From Antribacter gilvus (GTDB lineage Bacteria; Actinomycetota; Actinomycetes; Actinomycetales; Cellulomonadaceae), in the NCBI RefSeq assembly GCF_003946865.1, contig NZ_QXTH01000012.1, positions 1-64,000 on the forward strand: a DNA stretch of 64,000 nucleotides, written 5' to 3'. The notes below the pieces were generated by a model, which was not told the DNA's origin, ran no database searches, and saw only the letters and a list, made by a program, of their open reading frames with translations. The position numbers were made by a program, and so were the translations under genes. Of this stretch, positions 39,652-49,600 are shown piece after piece (the stretch's first letter is position 1; every line of letters begins with the position of its first letter).

Positions 39652-39783
39652 CTTCTCCGCTCGCTACGACCAGCCTGAGCCTTGCTCGGCCGGGACGCAC
39701 CTGCGAGCCGATGAGACCGGGTCGACAACTCTGGCGACCGTATTGACGACCTCACCGCACGACGGGAGTACTCCCCTCCAACG
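39642..39783 (-). ncRNA. Candidate yybP-ykoY (manganese) riboswitch upstream of terC
   Basis: The minus-strand leader between uvrB and terC begins with GGGGAGTA at 39776-39769, the hallmark 5' loop of the yybP-ykoY family. A closing helix can form between CGTTGGAGG (39783-39775) and CCTCCGGTG (39650-39642), nine pairs including wobbles. The internal segments GTCAATACGGTCGCC and AAGGCTCAGGC are consistent with my memory of actinobacterial members. The family is well known to precede terC genes. No covariance search was possible. Confidence 0.72.
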
Positions 39784-39843
39784 GGGAGTCATACTACGGG
39801 ACGTATGTGGCGGTGCGCTCCGTGGGCTGAGTCACAGGGCAGC

Positions 39844-41946
39844 TCAGGCCGTGGCCGCCTGCATCTGCCGGAGCTCCTTCTTCAGCCCGGAGATCTCGTC
39901 GCGCAGACGGGCGGCGACCTCGAACTGCAGCTCCGCCGCGGCGCCGTGCATCTGGGCCGTGAGTTCCTGGATCAGCTCCGCCAGCTCGCTCGCCGCAGCG
40001 CCGGAGAGCCGGTTGCCCGTGGTGGCGCCCTCCTTCGGCGAGCCGGGGACCGGAGCCTTGCCGCGGCCGCCCGGCTTGCGGTAGCCGCCCGCCAGGAGCT
40101 CCGCCGTGTCCAGGTCCTCGCGCGCGAGCATGTCCGTCACGTCGGCGATCTTCTTGCGCAGCGGCGTGGGGTCCACCCCGTTGGCCAGGTTGTACGCCAC
40201 CTGCTTCTCACGGCGCCGGCTGGTCTCCTCGATGGCCTGGGCCATGGCGGGCGTGATCCGGTCCGCGTACATGTGCACCTGGCCGGACACGTTACGGGCG
40301 GCGCGGCCGATGGTCTGGATCAACGACCTGCCGGAGCGCAGGAAGCCCTCCTTGTCGGCATCCAGGATCGCCACCAGCGACACCTCGGGCAGGTCGAGAC
40401 CCTCGCGGAGGAGGTTGATCCCCACCAGCACGTCGTACTCGCCGAACCGGAGCTCGCGCAGCAGCTCGACCCGGCGGAGCGTATCCACCTCCGAGTGCAG
40501 GTAGCGGACCCGCACGTCCTTCTCGAGGAAGTAGTCCGTCAGGTCCTCTGCCATCTTCTTGGTCAGCGTGGTGACCAGGACGCGCTCGTTGCGCTCCACA
40601 CGTTCGCGGATCTCGTGGAGGAGGTCGTCGATCTGGCCGGTCGTCGGCTTCACCACCACCTCGGGGTCGATGAGGCCGGTGGGCCGGATGATCTGCTCCA
40701 CCACGCCGTCCGACTGGGACACCTCGTAGGCGCCCGGCGTGGCCGACAGGTAGACCGTCTGCCCGATGCGCTCGACGAACTCCTCCCACCGGAGCGGCCG
40801 GTTGTCCATGGCGCTCGGCAGGCGGAAGCCGTGGTCCACGAGGCTGCGCTTGCGCGACATGTCGCCCTCGAACATGGCTCCGATCTGCGGGACCGTCACG
40901 TGCGACTCGTCGATGACGAGCAGGAAGTCTTCCGGGAAGTAGTCGAGGAGCGTGTTGGGGGCGGTACCCGCCTCGCGGCCGTCGATGTGCCGGGAGTAGT
41001 TCTCGATGCCGTTGCAGGTACCGATCTGGCGCATCATCTCGATGTCGTACGTGGTGCGCATGCGCAGCCGCTGCGCTTCGAGCAGCTTGTTCTGGCGCTC
41101 GAGCTCGGCGAGCCGCTCCTCCAGCTCGGCCTCGATGCCGACGAGGGCCCGCTCCATGCGCTCCGGCCCGGCGACGTAGTGCGTGGCCGGGAACAGGTAG
41201 ACGCTCTTCTCCTGACGGATCACGTCTCCCGTCAGCGGGTGCAGCGTCTGGATCGACTCGATCTCGTCGCCGAACATCTCGATCCGGATCGCGAGCTCCT
41301 CGTACACCGGGATGATCTCGACGGTGTCGCCGCGGACCCGGAACGTGCCACGGGTGAACGCCAGGTCGTTGCGCGTGTACTGCATGGTCACGAACCTGCG
41401 CAGCAGCTGGTCGCGGTCCACGACGTCCCCGACGTCGAGGCGCACCATGCGGTCCACGTACTCCTGCGGCGTGCCCAGGCCGTAGATGCACGACACCGAT
41501 GCGACCACGATGACGTCCCGGCGGGTCAGCAGCGAGCTCGTGGCCGAGTGGCGGAGCCGCTCCACCTCGTCGTTGATCGACGAGTCCTTCTCGATGTAGG
41601 TGTCCGTCTGCGCGATGTACGCCTCGGGCTGGTAGTAGTCGTAGTACGAGACGAAGTACTCGACCGCGTTGTTGGGCAGCAGCTCCCGGAACTCCGTCGC
41701 GAGCTGCGCGGCCAGCGTCTTGTTGGGTGCCATCACCAGGGTGGGCCGCTGCAGCTTCTCGATCAGCCACGCCGTGGTGGCGCTCTTGCCCGTGCCGGTG
41801 GCGCCGAGGAGCACCACGTCCTTCTCCCCCGCCTGGATCCGGGAGGAGAGATCGGCGATCGCCGTGGGCTGGTCACCGCTCGGCGTGTACTCGGAGATGA
41901 CCTCGAACGGGGCCACCGTGCGCTGCAGGTCGGTCACGGGTCGCAT
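39844..41946 (-). CDS. uvrB: Excinuclease ABC subunit B
   Basis: UvrB is the helicase-like subunit that verifies damage and recruits UvrC. The 700-residue protein has Walker [14 protein letters not shown] near residue 48 and the beta-hairpin region [11 protein letters not shown] near residue 101. [14 protein letters not shown] and the DEAD-like DESH motif lie further along. The C-terminal UVR motif that contacts UvrC is at about 660-690 ([16 protein letters not shown]). It lies downstream of coaE-pcp on the same strand. Confidence 0.97.
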   Translation of the reverse strand: MRPVTDLQRTVAPFEVISEYTPSGDQPTAIADLSSRIQAGEKDVVLLGATGTGKSATTAWLIEKLQRPTLVMAPNKTLAAQLATEFRELLPNNAVEYFVSYYDYYQPEAYIAQTDTYIEKDSSINDEVERLRHSATSSLLTRRDVIVVASVSCIYGLGTPQEYVDRMVRLDVGDVVDRDQLLRRFVTMQYTRNDLAFTRGTFRVRGDTVEIIPVYEELAIRIEMFGDEIESIQTLHPLTGDVIRQEKSVYLFPATHYVAGPERMERALVGIEAELEERLAELERQNKLLEAQRLRMRTTYDIEMMRQIGTCNGIENYSRHIDGREAGTAPNTLLDYFPEDFLLVIDESHVTVPQIGAMFEGDMSRKRSLVDHGFRLPSAMDNRPLRWEEFVERIGQTVYLSATPGAYEVSQSDGVVEQIIRPTGLIDPEVVVKPTTGQIDDLLHEIRERVERNERVLVTTLTKKMAEDLTDYFLEKDVRVRYLHSEVDTLRRVELLRELRFGEYDVLVGINLLREGLDLPEVSLVAILDADKEGFLRSGRSLIQTIGRAARNVSGQVHMYADRITPAMAQAIEETSRRREKQVAYNLANGVDPTPLRKKIADVTDMLAREDLDTAELLAGGYRKPGGRGKAPVPGSPKEGATTGNRLSGAAASELAELIQELTAQMHGAAAELQFEVAARLRDEISGLKKELRQMQAATA

Positions 41947-41982
41947 GTCACTACGGTACGGCGACCCACTGACATCCTCGGG

Positions 41983-42645
41983 TCAGTGCTCGGCCCCCGC
42001 CGCGAGCGCCGGCTCCGTCAGCCGGCCCGCGGACACGTCGAGCGTGGTGCGCACGACGATCCTCAGGGCCTCGGCGAGCGTCGCGACCGGGAGGGCTGCG
42101 GCGGCGTCGGCCTCCTCCTCCGCGGTACGGGGGACGTGCACGAAGCCGGCCAGGACGCCGTCGGCGCCCTCGGCCGCCCGCATGAGGGCGTAGAACGTGG
42201 CGTTGCAGACGTACGTCCCCGCGGTGTTCGAGACCACGGCGGGGATGCCCGCCTCCCGCAGGGCCGCGAGCGCGGCCTTGACGGGGAGGCCCGTGAAGGC
42301 GGCGGCGGGACCCTGCGGGTCGAGGGGCTCGTCGACGGGCTGCGCGCCGCCGTTGTCGGGGATGCGCGCGTCGGCGACGTTGATCGCCACGCGCTCCAGC
42401 CGGACGTCGGCCGCGCCGCCGGCCAGACCGACGGCGACGACCACGGACGGCCGGGCCTCCGCCACGGCAGTGGCGAGCGCCGTCGGAGCGTCGCCAAAGG
42501 TGACGGGGAGGACGGCGGTCGCCAGGTCGGCGCCCTCGACGTCGGCGTCCCAGAGCTCGGCGAGCAGGCGGACGGCCTCCCACGACGAGTTGACCGGGTC
42601 GCCGCCGAACGGCTCGAAGCCCGTCACCAGGACGGTGGGCCTCAC
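41983..42645 (-). CDS. pcp: Pyroglutamyl-peptidase I (pyrrolidone-carboxylate peptidase)
   Basis: This C15 cysteine peptidase removes N-terminal pyroglutamate. The 220-residue protein has the opening VLVTGFEPFGGDPVNSSW. The catalytic triad sits in the expected order: glutamate near VGLAGGAADVRLERVAIN, cysteine in SNTAGTYVCNATFY and histidine in AGFVHVPRT. The GTG start at 42645 overlaps the coaE stop by four bases, an uncommon but clear coupling. Confidence 0.93.
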   Translation of the reverse strand: MRPTVLVTGFEPFGGDPVNSSWEAVRLLAELWDADVEGADLATAVLPVTFGDAPTALATAVAEARPSVVVAVGLAGGAADVRLERVAINVADARIPDNGGAQPVDEPLDPQGPAAAFTGLPVKAALAALREAGIPAVVSNTAGTYVCNATFYALMRAAEGADGVLAGFVHVPRTAEEEADAAAALPVATLAEALRIVVRTTLDVSAGRLTEPALAAGAEH

Positions 42646-43283
42646 GCGCTCGCCTCGGCGTCGGTCTCCTGCGCGATCTCCTCGGCCACGCGCGCCCACA
42701 GGGCGTCGACCTGCCCGCGGAGCTCGTCCTCGGTGCCGGTGCCGTCGAGCGTCACGTCCGCGACCGCGAGCCTCTCGTCGTCCGACGCCTGGGCCGCGAC
42801 CCGGGAGCGCGCCTCCTCCTCGGCGAGGCCCCGGGACGCGACGAGGCGCTGCACCCGCAGGTCCGCGGGCGCGTGCACCACCACGAGGAGGTGGAAGTGC
42901 TCGGCCTGGCCGGTCTCGACGAGGAGCGGGATGTCGTGCACGACGACGACCCCCGGTTGCGCCGCTCCCGCCGCCGCCTCGCGCTCCGCCGACAGGCGGC
43001 GCACCTCGGGGTGGACGATCCCCTCCAGCCGTTCGCGCGCCGCGGCGTCGTCGAAGACGATCCGTCCGAGGGCGGGTCTGTCGAGCTCGCCGTCGGCCGT
43101 CAGGACGCCCTCGCCGAACGCCAGGAGGATCTCCTCCAGGCCCACCGACCCGGGGGCGACCGCCTCGCGCGCGAGGACGTCGTGGTCGATGACGACGGCG
43201 CCGAGCTCGGCGAGACGCCGCGCCACGACGGACTTGCCGGCGGCGATACCGCCTGTGAGGCCGATGCGGAACATGGGTCCCAT
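42642..43283 (-). CDS. coaE: Dephospho-CoA kinase
   Basis: CoaE performs the last step of coenzyme A synthesis. The 213-residue protein has the P-loop GLTGGIAAGKS near residues 8-18 and the conserved DHDVLARE and HPEVRR motifs. Start could be 43283 (MGPMFRIG) or 43274; both have weak ribosome sites. Its stop overlaps the pcp start. coaE next to uvrB is a conserved actinobacterial neighbourhood. Confidence 0.96.
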   Translation of the reverse strand: MGPMFRIGLTGGIAAGKSVVARRLAELGAVVIDHDVLAREAVAPGSVGLEEILLAFGEGVLTADGELDRPALGRIVFDDAAARERLEGIVHPEVRRLSAEREAAAGAAQPGVVVVHDIPLLVETGQAEHFHLLVVVHAPADLRVQRLVASRGLAEEEARSRVAAQASDDERLAVADVTLDGTGTEDELRGQVDALWARVAEEIAQETDAEASA

Positions 43284-43384
43284 CCTGCCTCACGTGGCGG
43301 GTTCGGGCCCCGGCATGCGAGGCAGGGGCGCGCCGGTCCTCGCGGGTCGTTGCGGTCGGCGGGGGGTGCGGTCAGGATGTCCGG

Positions 43385-44110
43385 GTGGATATCGACCGTG
43401 ACCTGCCCGAGCGCGAGCCGATGATGACGTTCGCCGACGGGAGGGTGCTCGAGGGGTTCGGCGTCGCACGGGACGAGGCGCACTCCTGGTGGAAGAGGCT
43501 CTCCGACGCGTCGAGCACGAGCGGGCTGGTACCGATCGTGACGGACGCCGAGAGCATCCGGGCGTTCACGGAGCGCCCTGACCAGAGCCGCACGAGCGAG
43601 GAGAACCTGGCGGTCTCGCTACGCCTCGACGTGGCCGCGCAGCTGGCTGCGGACTTCGAGAACGCCCTCCGGAGCCGCGAGTGGGTCCGGGACGACGTCG
43701 TGGCCTACGTCGACGGCGCGGAGCCCTGGCCGGAGATCACCCCCCGGGACGAGGGGGTCGAGCTTCTCGCGACGGTTCCCAGCGCGCCGGTCGTCCTCCT
43801 CCTGGAGGCCTCGTCCTCGTGGCAGGCGCCCTGCGTGATCGGGTACACCGGCTGGGAGGCCTTCCCGCGCCCTTCCAAGCACTCCGCGACGCTGCGCTAC
43901 TTCGAGCAGCGGTACGGGGCCCGCGTGTTCACGATGGCGGGCGACTCGGTAGGCCTCAGCGTTGCGCGCCCACCCCTGTCGCGGTACGAGGCGCTCCAGA
44001 CGGCTCACGAGTTCCGCGTCTACAGCGAGCACGACATCTACGGCGACCGTCTCACCGAGACCGCGGCCGGCCTTCTCGGCAACCGGTTCTGGCGGGCGTA
44101 CTGGGACTGA
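43385..44110 (+). CDS. DUF4253-like protein
   Basis: This 241-residue cytoplasmic protein (GTG start) resembles the DUF4253 family. The family-like core is in the last third, with HSATLRYFEQRYGARVFTM, followed by SVARPPLSRYEALQTA. No catalytic motif is clear. It converges on the nuclease-like toxin gene and is separated from it by one perfect 20-pair stem-loop. Its place makes it a candidate immunity protein for that toxin, but it lies on the opposite strand, which is unusual for immunity genes. A housekeeping role is equally possible. Confidence 0.65.
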   Translation: MDIDRDLPEREPMMTFADGRVLEGFGVARDEAHSWWKRLSDASSTSGLVPIVTDAESIRAFTERPDQSRTSEENLAVSLRLDVAAQLAADFENALRSREWVRDDVVAYVDGAEPWPEITPRDEGVELLATVPSAPVVLLLEASSSWQAPCVIGYTGWEAFPRPSKHSATLRYFEQRYGARVFTMAGDSVGLSVARPPLSRYEALQTAHEFRVYSEHDIYGDRLTETAAGLLGNRFWRAYWD

Positions 44111-44153
44111 CGCCCGTACCGCGCCCAGGAGGCTCCTGGGCGCGGTACGGGCG
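44111..44153. terminator. 20-pair perfect stem-loop between the DUF4253-like gene and toxin-like gene
   Basis: Arms at 44111-44130 and 44134-44153 are perfect complements with a three-base loop. It lies between convergent genes and begins directly after the DUF4253-like stop codon. Confidence 0.8.
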
Positions 44154-44158
44154 CCGGA

Positions 44159-46468
44159 CTACGGCAGCACGTCGCCGCTCGGGCGGTGGATGATGAACGC
44201 GATGCCGTTGGCGGTCAGGCAGTCGAACACCTCGTCGCGGATGCCGATCGACCGGCCCAGCAGGTCGTCGCTGTCGCCGAGAGCCCGGTTGTTGCCCACG
44301 AAGTGCCAGATGGCATCAACGATCTTGCCCTCACGCCGCAGCTGGGCGTCCTTCTGGCACTGCCCCAGGATGTGCGACGTCCAGTCCGGGTTCGTCAGGC
44401 CTGTCTTGGTCTCGTGGGCGACGACGCGGCCGTCTCCCAGGTGCTCGAGCCCGTCGACGATCCGTTCGCTGCCGTCCGACGCCTTGATCGTGTTGGTGGC
44501 GGGGTCGATCGTGACCTGGCGACCCGTCCGCGTGCTGATCTCGGAGGCGACCCACACCTCGCCGACCTTGTTCGCCGGGATGTCCCTGCCGCCCGGGACG
44601 GGGTCGGCCCGCATCCAGGGCGCGGATGCCCCGGGCCGCGACAGCGAGTGGTTCAGCTGCGACCCGAGCTTCTGGAGATCGAGGTTCCTGCTCCGCGAGA
44701 GGAGCAGGAGCAGGTCCTCCGCCCTGGCGGCGTCGACGTCGTCACCGGCCCAGCGCATCAGCGGTGTCCACGCGTCACCGAGCATCGACTCGAGGATCTC
44801 GACCTTGAGGAAGCGGGGGACGTCGTCCCGTCGCATGAAGTCGGAGACGCCCTCGGTGAACCGGGAGGGCCGGATGGCCGTCGTGCTGAAGGTCCGGTTG
44901 ACCCACTTCAGGATCTTCCCGACGATCGCGACGGCGTCGCCCGCATAAGGCACCACGCCGGTGACGCTCAGGCCCGCGCCGACCCAGTCGCCGTGGATCG
45001 CAGCGCCGAGGGTGTCGCGGATGTCCGCGATTCCGCCGACGATCCACCCCACGACCGGGATGAAGCTCAGCGCCCCCGAGCAGAGGTTCCCCGCGAGCCA
45101 CGCCAGGGAGTCGCGCGGCGAGAACTCGCCCGCGAACATGCCGAGCAGGAAGTCCGAGATGTAGTCCCACTTGCTCAGCCGCTCGTCGAACACGGCCGGG
45201 TCGATGCCCTCGGCCGCGGCGTTCTGCACCTCGTAGCCGTCGCTCAGCCCGTCCCCGTCCGTGTCGGTGGAGAGCGGGCTGATGTCCAGGTTGACTTCCT
45301 CGGAGTCGCTGAGACCGTCACCGTCACTGTCCGGGTCCGCGGGGTCCGACCCGATGTCGTCCGACTCGTCGGTGTCCGTGAGGCCGTCGCCGTCGGTGTC
45401 CGCCTCGGTCGGCTGGGTCTCGATAGGTGGCAGGTTCGTGGGCGGGACGGGCTCGGGGTCCGGCTGGTCGGGCACGAGCGGGTTCGTGCCTGCGGCGACC
45501 TCGTCGCCGTCGCTGACCCGGTCGCCGTCGGTGTCCGGGTTGGTCGGCGAGGTGCCGAGCTCCTGCTCCTGCAGATTGGTCAGGCCGTCACCGTCAACGT
45601 CCTCCGCGCCGTCGCCGAGCCCGTCAGCGTCGCTGTCGGGGTTGCCCGGCCAGGTCCAGCCGATCAGCTCGGTGATCTCGAAGCTGTCGGTCAGGCCGTC
45701 GAAGTCGGAGTCGCTGAGCAGGGGGCTGGAGCCGAACATCAGCTCCAGGACGTCCTTGAGACCGTCCTGGTCGTGGTCGCCGTCGTACGTGATGCCGAAC
45801 GTCTCGAGGACGGCGAACCCGTTGCTCCAGGCGCGCTCCGAGTTGATCGTCGCGGGCGTGATGTTGGCCTTGAGGAACATCTCGTCGGCCTTGGCGAGGT
45901 CCGCCTCGGCGCTGTCGAGCAGCGCGAAGGCCTGGTCCATCCCGGCGGGGACCTCGATGTCGGCCGGCAGGTCGGGCGAGCGGAACGGCCCGATCGTGGC
46001 GTCGGCGTCCTGGATCGCGGCGTCCGCCAGCAGGCGCACCCCGGTCATCGAGCTGACGAGGGCTGTCACGTGGCCGACCTCAGCATCTCCGTCGGGCGGT
46101 GAGGCGCCCGTCATCCGGGACTTGAGGAAGGACTCGAAGTGGGTGAGGTTGTCGAACGCGGCGTCGGCGTCGGCGCGCGACGCGAACCGCGCGCCGTCGT
46201 AGTAACGGGTGCCGACGTCCGCCAGGACGGGCTCGAGCCTGGACACGTCGAGCCCGTCCTGGCCGACCCAGGGCCGCAGGGCCTCGGTCGCCTCGGTCAC
46301 GTAGTGCAGTGCGTCGCGGCTGTACTCGGTGGACGGGATCTGGGCGATCTCGGTCTGCCACAGGGGTGTCTCGTTCGCCTGTGCTGTGGCTCCCACCATC
46401 GGAGCCAGGACTGTCACCGCTGTGAGGGCGGCCACGGATCGTCGGAACCACCTGGCGGTCGAGCGCAT
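44159..46468 (-). CDS. Secreted calcium-repeat protein with a PD-(D/E)XK nuclease-like toxin domain
   Basis: This 769-residue protein has a signal peptide (about 1-32, ending ATAQA). A helical N-terminal region follows, then a thrombospondin type 3-like calcium-binding stretch at about 229-412 with repeated DxDxDG motifs such as DGDHDQDGLKD and DTDGDGLSD. A hydrophobic pretoxin-like segment lies at about 466-525, including IHGDWVGAGLSVTGVVPYAGD. The C-terminus (about 637-769) has a candidate PD-(D/E)XK active site: E637 or E643, D672, then E686-x-K688 in HETKTG, and a following glutamine in GQCQKDAQ. This order (exported stalk, pretoxin, C-terminal nuclease) is that of polymorphic toxins. Activity is not proven. 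Confidence 0.8.
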   Translation of the reverse strand: MRSTARWFRRSVAALTAVTVLAPMVGATAQANETPLWQTEIAQIPSTEYSRDALHYVTEATEALRPWVGQDGLDVSRLEPVLADVGTRYYDGARFASRADADAAFDNLTHFESFLKSRMTGASPPDGDAEVGHVTALVSSMTGVRLLADAAIQDADATIGPFRSPDLPADIEVPAGMDQAFALLDSAEADLAKADEMFLKANITPATINSERAWSNGFAVLETFGITYDGDHDQDGLKDVLELMFGSSPLLSDSDFDGLTDSFEITELIGWTWPGNPDSDADGLGDGAEDVDGDGLTNLQEQELGTSPTNPDTDGDRVSDGDEVAAGTNPLVPDQPDPEPVPPTNLPPIETQPTEADTDGDGLTDTDESDDIGSDPADPDSDGDGLSDSEEVNLDISPLSTDTDGDGLSDGYEVQNAAAEGIDPAVFDERLSKWDYISDFLLGMFAGEFSPRDSLAWLAGNLCSGALSFIPVVGWIVGGIADIRDTLGAAIHGDWVGAGLSVTGVVPYAGDAVAIVGKILKWVNRTFSTTAIRPSRFTEGVSDFMRRDDVPRFLKVEILESMLGDAWTPLMRWAGDDVDAARAEDLLLLLSRSRNLDLQKLGSQLNHSLSRPGASAPWMRADPVPGGRDIPANKVGEVWVASEISTRTGRQVTIDPATNTIKASDGSERIVDGLEHLGDGRVVAHETKTGLTNPDWTSHILGQCQKDAQLRREGKIVDAIWHFVGNNRALGDSDDLLGRSIGIRDEVFDCLTANGIAFIIHRPSGDVLP

Positions 46469-46562
46469 GCTTCCTCCCGGGGTATGTGGACGTCACACGT
46501 ACGGTCCGAAAGGTATATACGGGATATCTACCCCGGAAGGGTTTCACCCTCTTTTCACCCAT
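46469..46562 (-). promoter_or_regulatory. Promoter region of the toxin-like gene
   Basis: On the minus strand this leader has two direct copies of GGGTGAAA (46560-46553 and 46549-46542), then a TATATA stretch near 46515 that could be a -10 element. A CGGGAGGAAGC ribosome site follows just before the ATG. The direct repeats are a possible regulator site. Confidence 0.4.
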
Positions 46563-46613
46563 AGGTGATGGGCCCGGATCTGCGGGAGAACCGCAGATCC
46601 GGGCCCATCACCT
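46563..46613. terminator. 23-pair perfect stem-loop after the giant surface protein
   Basis: Arms 46563-46585 and 46591-46613 pair perfectly around the loop GAGAA. It follows the giant gene and precedes the toxin-like gene on the same strand, so the two are probably separate transcripts. Confidence 0.8.
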
Positions 46614-46637
46614 GGCTCGACGCAAAAACGGTGCCGC

Positions 46638-49600
46638 TCAGCCGCTCTGTCCTCGCCTCCGCATCCCCAGGAGGACGGACCCGACGACGACCAGCAGGAC
46701 CACCGCACCGATCGTCGCCCCGATCTCGGCGCCCGTGACCGGCAGCGCCGTCGCGGGCCTGCGGGGCACGGGGGTCGGGTCGCGTCGGTCGGGCGGGCCT
46801 GCCACGGGCCGGACCAGGCCGGCGTCGACGTCGAGCCGCTCCGGAGCATCGCGCGTGAGGACCACGGGTCCGGTGCGCCCAGAGCCCGGGTCGACGTCGG
46901 AGTCGGCCCCGGTGTCGCCGCCCGCGCCGGGTGACGTGAACCGGGCGCCCGAGGGCAGCCCCGAGAACCCGGCCGTGTAGGTGCCGAGCGGCACGTCCTC
47001 GAAGAGGTAGCTGCCGTCCGCGCCGGTCGTGGTGCGGGCGACCTCCGCGCCGCTCTCGTCGTAGAGGGTCACGACCACCCCGGCCACGCCGGGCTCGCCC
47101 GTGTCCTGGACACCGTCGCCGTCCGCGTCGAGCCACACCGTGTCACCGATCGCCCCGACGGGCTGGACGCCCGCGTCGACGTCGGTCCGGTCCGGGACGT
47201 CGTCGGACAGCGTGATGGTGGCCGTGCGCCCCGTGCCTGGGTCGACGTCGGAGTCGAGCGCCGCGTCGCCGCCCTGAACCGACGGCGAGAACGCCATCCA
47301 CAGCGGCAGGCCGGAGAAGGCGACGGTGTAGTCGCCCAGCAGCAGGCCGTCGAACAGGTAGCCGCCGTCCGTGCCGGTCGTCATCCTGGTCGTCTCCGTG
47401 CCGGTCCCGTCGTACAGGACCACGGTCACCCCGGCCAGGCCGGGCTCGCCGTCGTCCTGCACGCCGTCACCGTCGACGTCGTCCCACACCCGGTTCCCGA
47501 CGGAGCCGAGCCGGACCAGGCCTGCGTCGGCGCCCGCGCTGTCCGGCGCTTCGTTGGTCAGCGTGATCGTGCCGGTCCGGCCCGTGGCCGGGTCGGCGTC
47601 CGAGTCGAGCACCGGGTCACCACCCTGGCCCGACGGCGAGAACACCGTCCCCGCAGGAAGCCCCTCGAACCCGACCGTGTAGTCGCCCATCGGCAGGCCG
47701 GTGAACAGGTACGAACCGTCGGCCGCGGTGGTGGCGCGAGCCACCTCGATGCCGTCGACGTCGTACAGAACCACGGTGATACCGGGGGTCCCGGCCTCGC
47801 CGTCGTCCTGCACGCCGTCGCCGTCGACGTCGCTCCACACCCGGTCGCCGATCGTGCCCAGCTGGACCAGGCCGACGTCCACCGTGAGCACCTCCGGCAG
47901 GTCCAGGGTCAGGACCACCGCGGCCGTGCGGCCCGTCACCGGGTCGGCATCCGAGTCGGTCGCGTCGTCGCCCGCGTCCAGAGGGGCGAACCCGAGGCCG
48001 TCCGGCACCTCGGTGCCGACCGTGTACTCCCCGAGCACCAGGTCGTCGAACAGGTACGAGCCGTCGGCCGTCGTGATCGTCCGCGCCACCTCGGCTCCAG
48101 CGGCGTCGTACAGGACCACCGTCACCCCGGCCAGGCCGGGCTCTCCGTCGTCCTGGACCCCGTCGTCGTCCAGGTCGCGCCAGACCAGGTCCCCGATCGC
48201 GCCCGTCGGCTGGAGCCCCGCGTCCACGTCCGTCCGGTCCGGGGCCTCGTTCGTCAGCGAGCTCGTCGCCGTGCGGCCCGTGGCCGGGTTCGCGTCCGAG
48301 TCGAGCGCCGGGTCATCACCCTGGCCCGACGGCGAGAACGCCGTGTCCGCCGGAAGGCCTTCGAACCCGACCGTGTAGTCGCCCATCGGCTGACCGCTGA
48401 AGACGTACGAACCGTCGTCCGCGGTCGTGGTCCGCCCGACCTCGACGCCGGCTGCGTCGTACAGGACGACGGTCACGCCGGGGACCCCGGGCTCACCCGC
48501 ATCCTGCGTGCCGTCTCCGTCCAGGTCGCTCCAGACGGCGTCGCCGATCGACCCGAGCTGGACCACGCCGGCGTCGACGTCCGTCCGGTCCGGCGCCTCG
48601 TTGGTCAGGGTCACCGCACCGGTACGGCCGGTGGCCGGGTCGGCGTCGGAGTCGAGCGCCGGGTCGTCCGCCTGGGCCACCGGAGCCCACGCCAAGCCCG
48701 TCGGCAGGCCCTCGAAGCCCACCACGTACTCGCCCAGCTCGAGGTCGTCGAAGACGTACGAACCGTCCTCGGCCGTGGTGGTCCGGGCCGCCTCGGCGCC
48801 GGTCGCGTCGTCGAGCACGACCACCACCCCGGCCAGACCGGGCTCGCCCGCGTCCTGCACACCGTCGTCGTCCAGGTCGCGCCAGACGGTGTCGCCGATC
48901 GAGCCCGTGGGCTGAAGGCCCGCGTCCACGTCGGTGCGGTCCGGGACGTCGTTGGTCAGCGTGACCGTGGCCGTCCGGCCGGTCGCCGGGTCGACGTCCG
49001 AGTCCAGCGCCGGGTCGCCGCCCTGCGCGGCCGGCGAGAACGCGGTGTCGGCCGGCAGTCCTTCGAACCCGACGGTGTAGTCCCCCATCGGCAGGCTCTC
49101 GAACCCATAGGAACCATCGGCCGCCGTCGTCGTCCGCGCGACCTCGACGCCGGTGGCGTCGTAGAGCACGACGGTCACCCCGGCCAGGCCGGGCTCGCCG
49201 TCGTCCCGCACGCCGTCACCGTCGAGGTCCACCCAGACGGTGTCACCGATCGAGCCCAGCTGGACCAGGCCGGCGTCCAGGTCGGTGCGGTCGGGGGCCT
49301 CGCGCGTCAGCGCGACGGTGCTCGTGCCGCGCGTGGCCGGGTCGGCGTCCGAGTCGAGCGCCGGGTCGCCGCCCTGCGCCGCGCGAGTGAAGGCCGTGCC
49401 GTCGGGCAGTCCGTCGAACCCGACGGAGTAGTCGGCCAGCACCAGGTCCTCGAAGAGGTAGGTGCCGTCCTCCGCAGTCGTGGTGCTCGCGACCTCGTCG
49501 CCCGCGGCGTCGTAGAGCACCACGGTGACCCCGGCCACGCCGGGCTCCCCGTCGCCCTGCACGCCGTCGCCGTCCAGGTCCCGCCAGACCCGGTCGCCGA

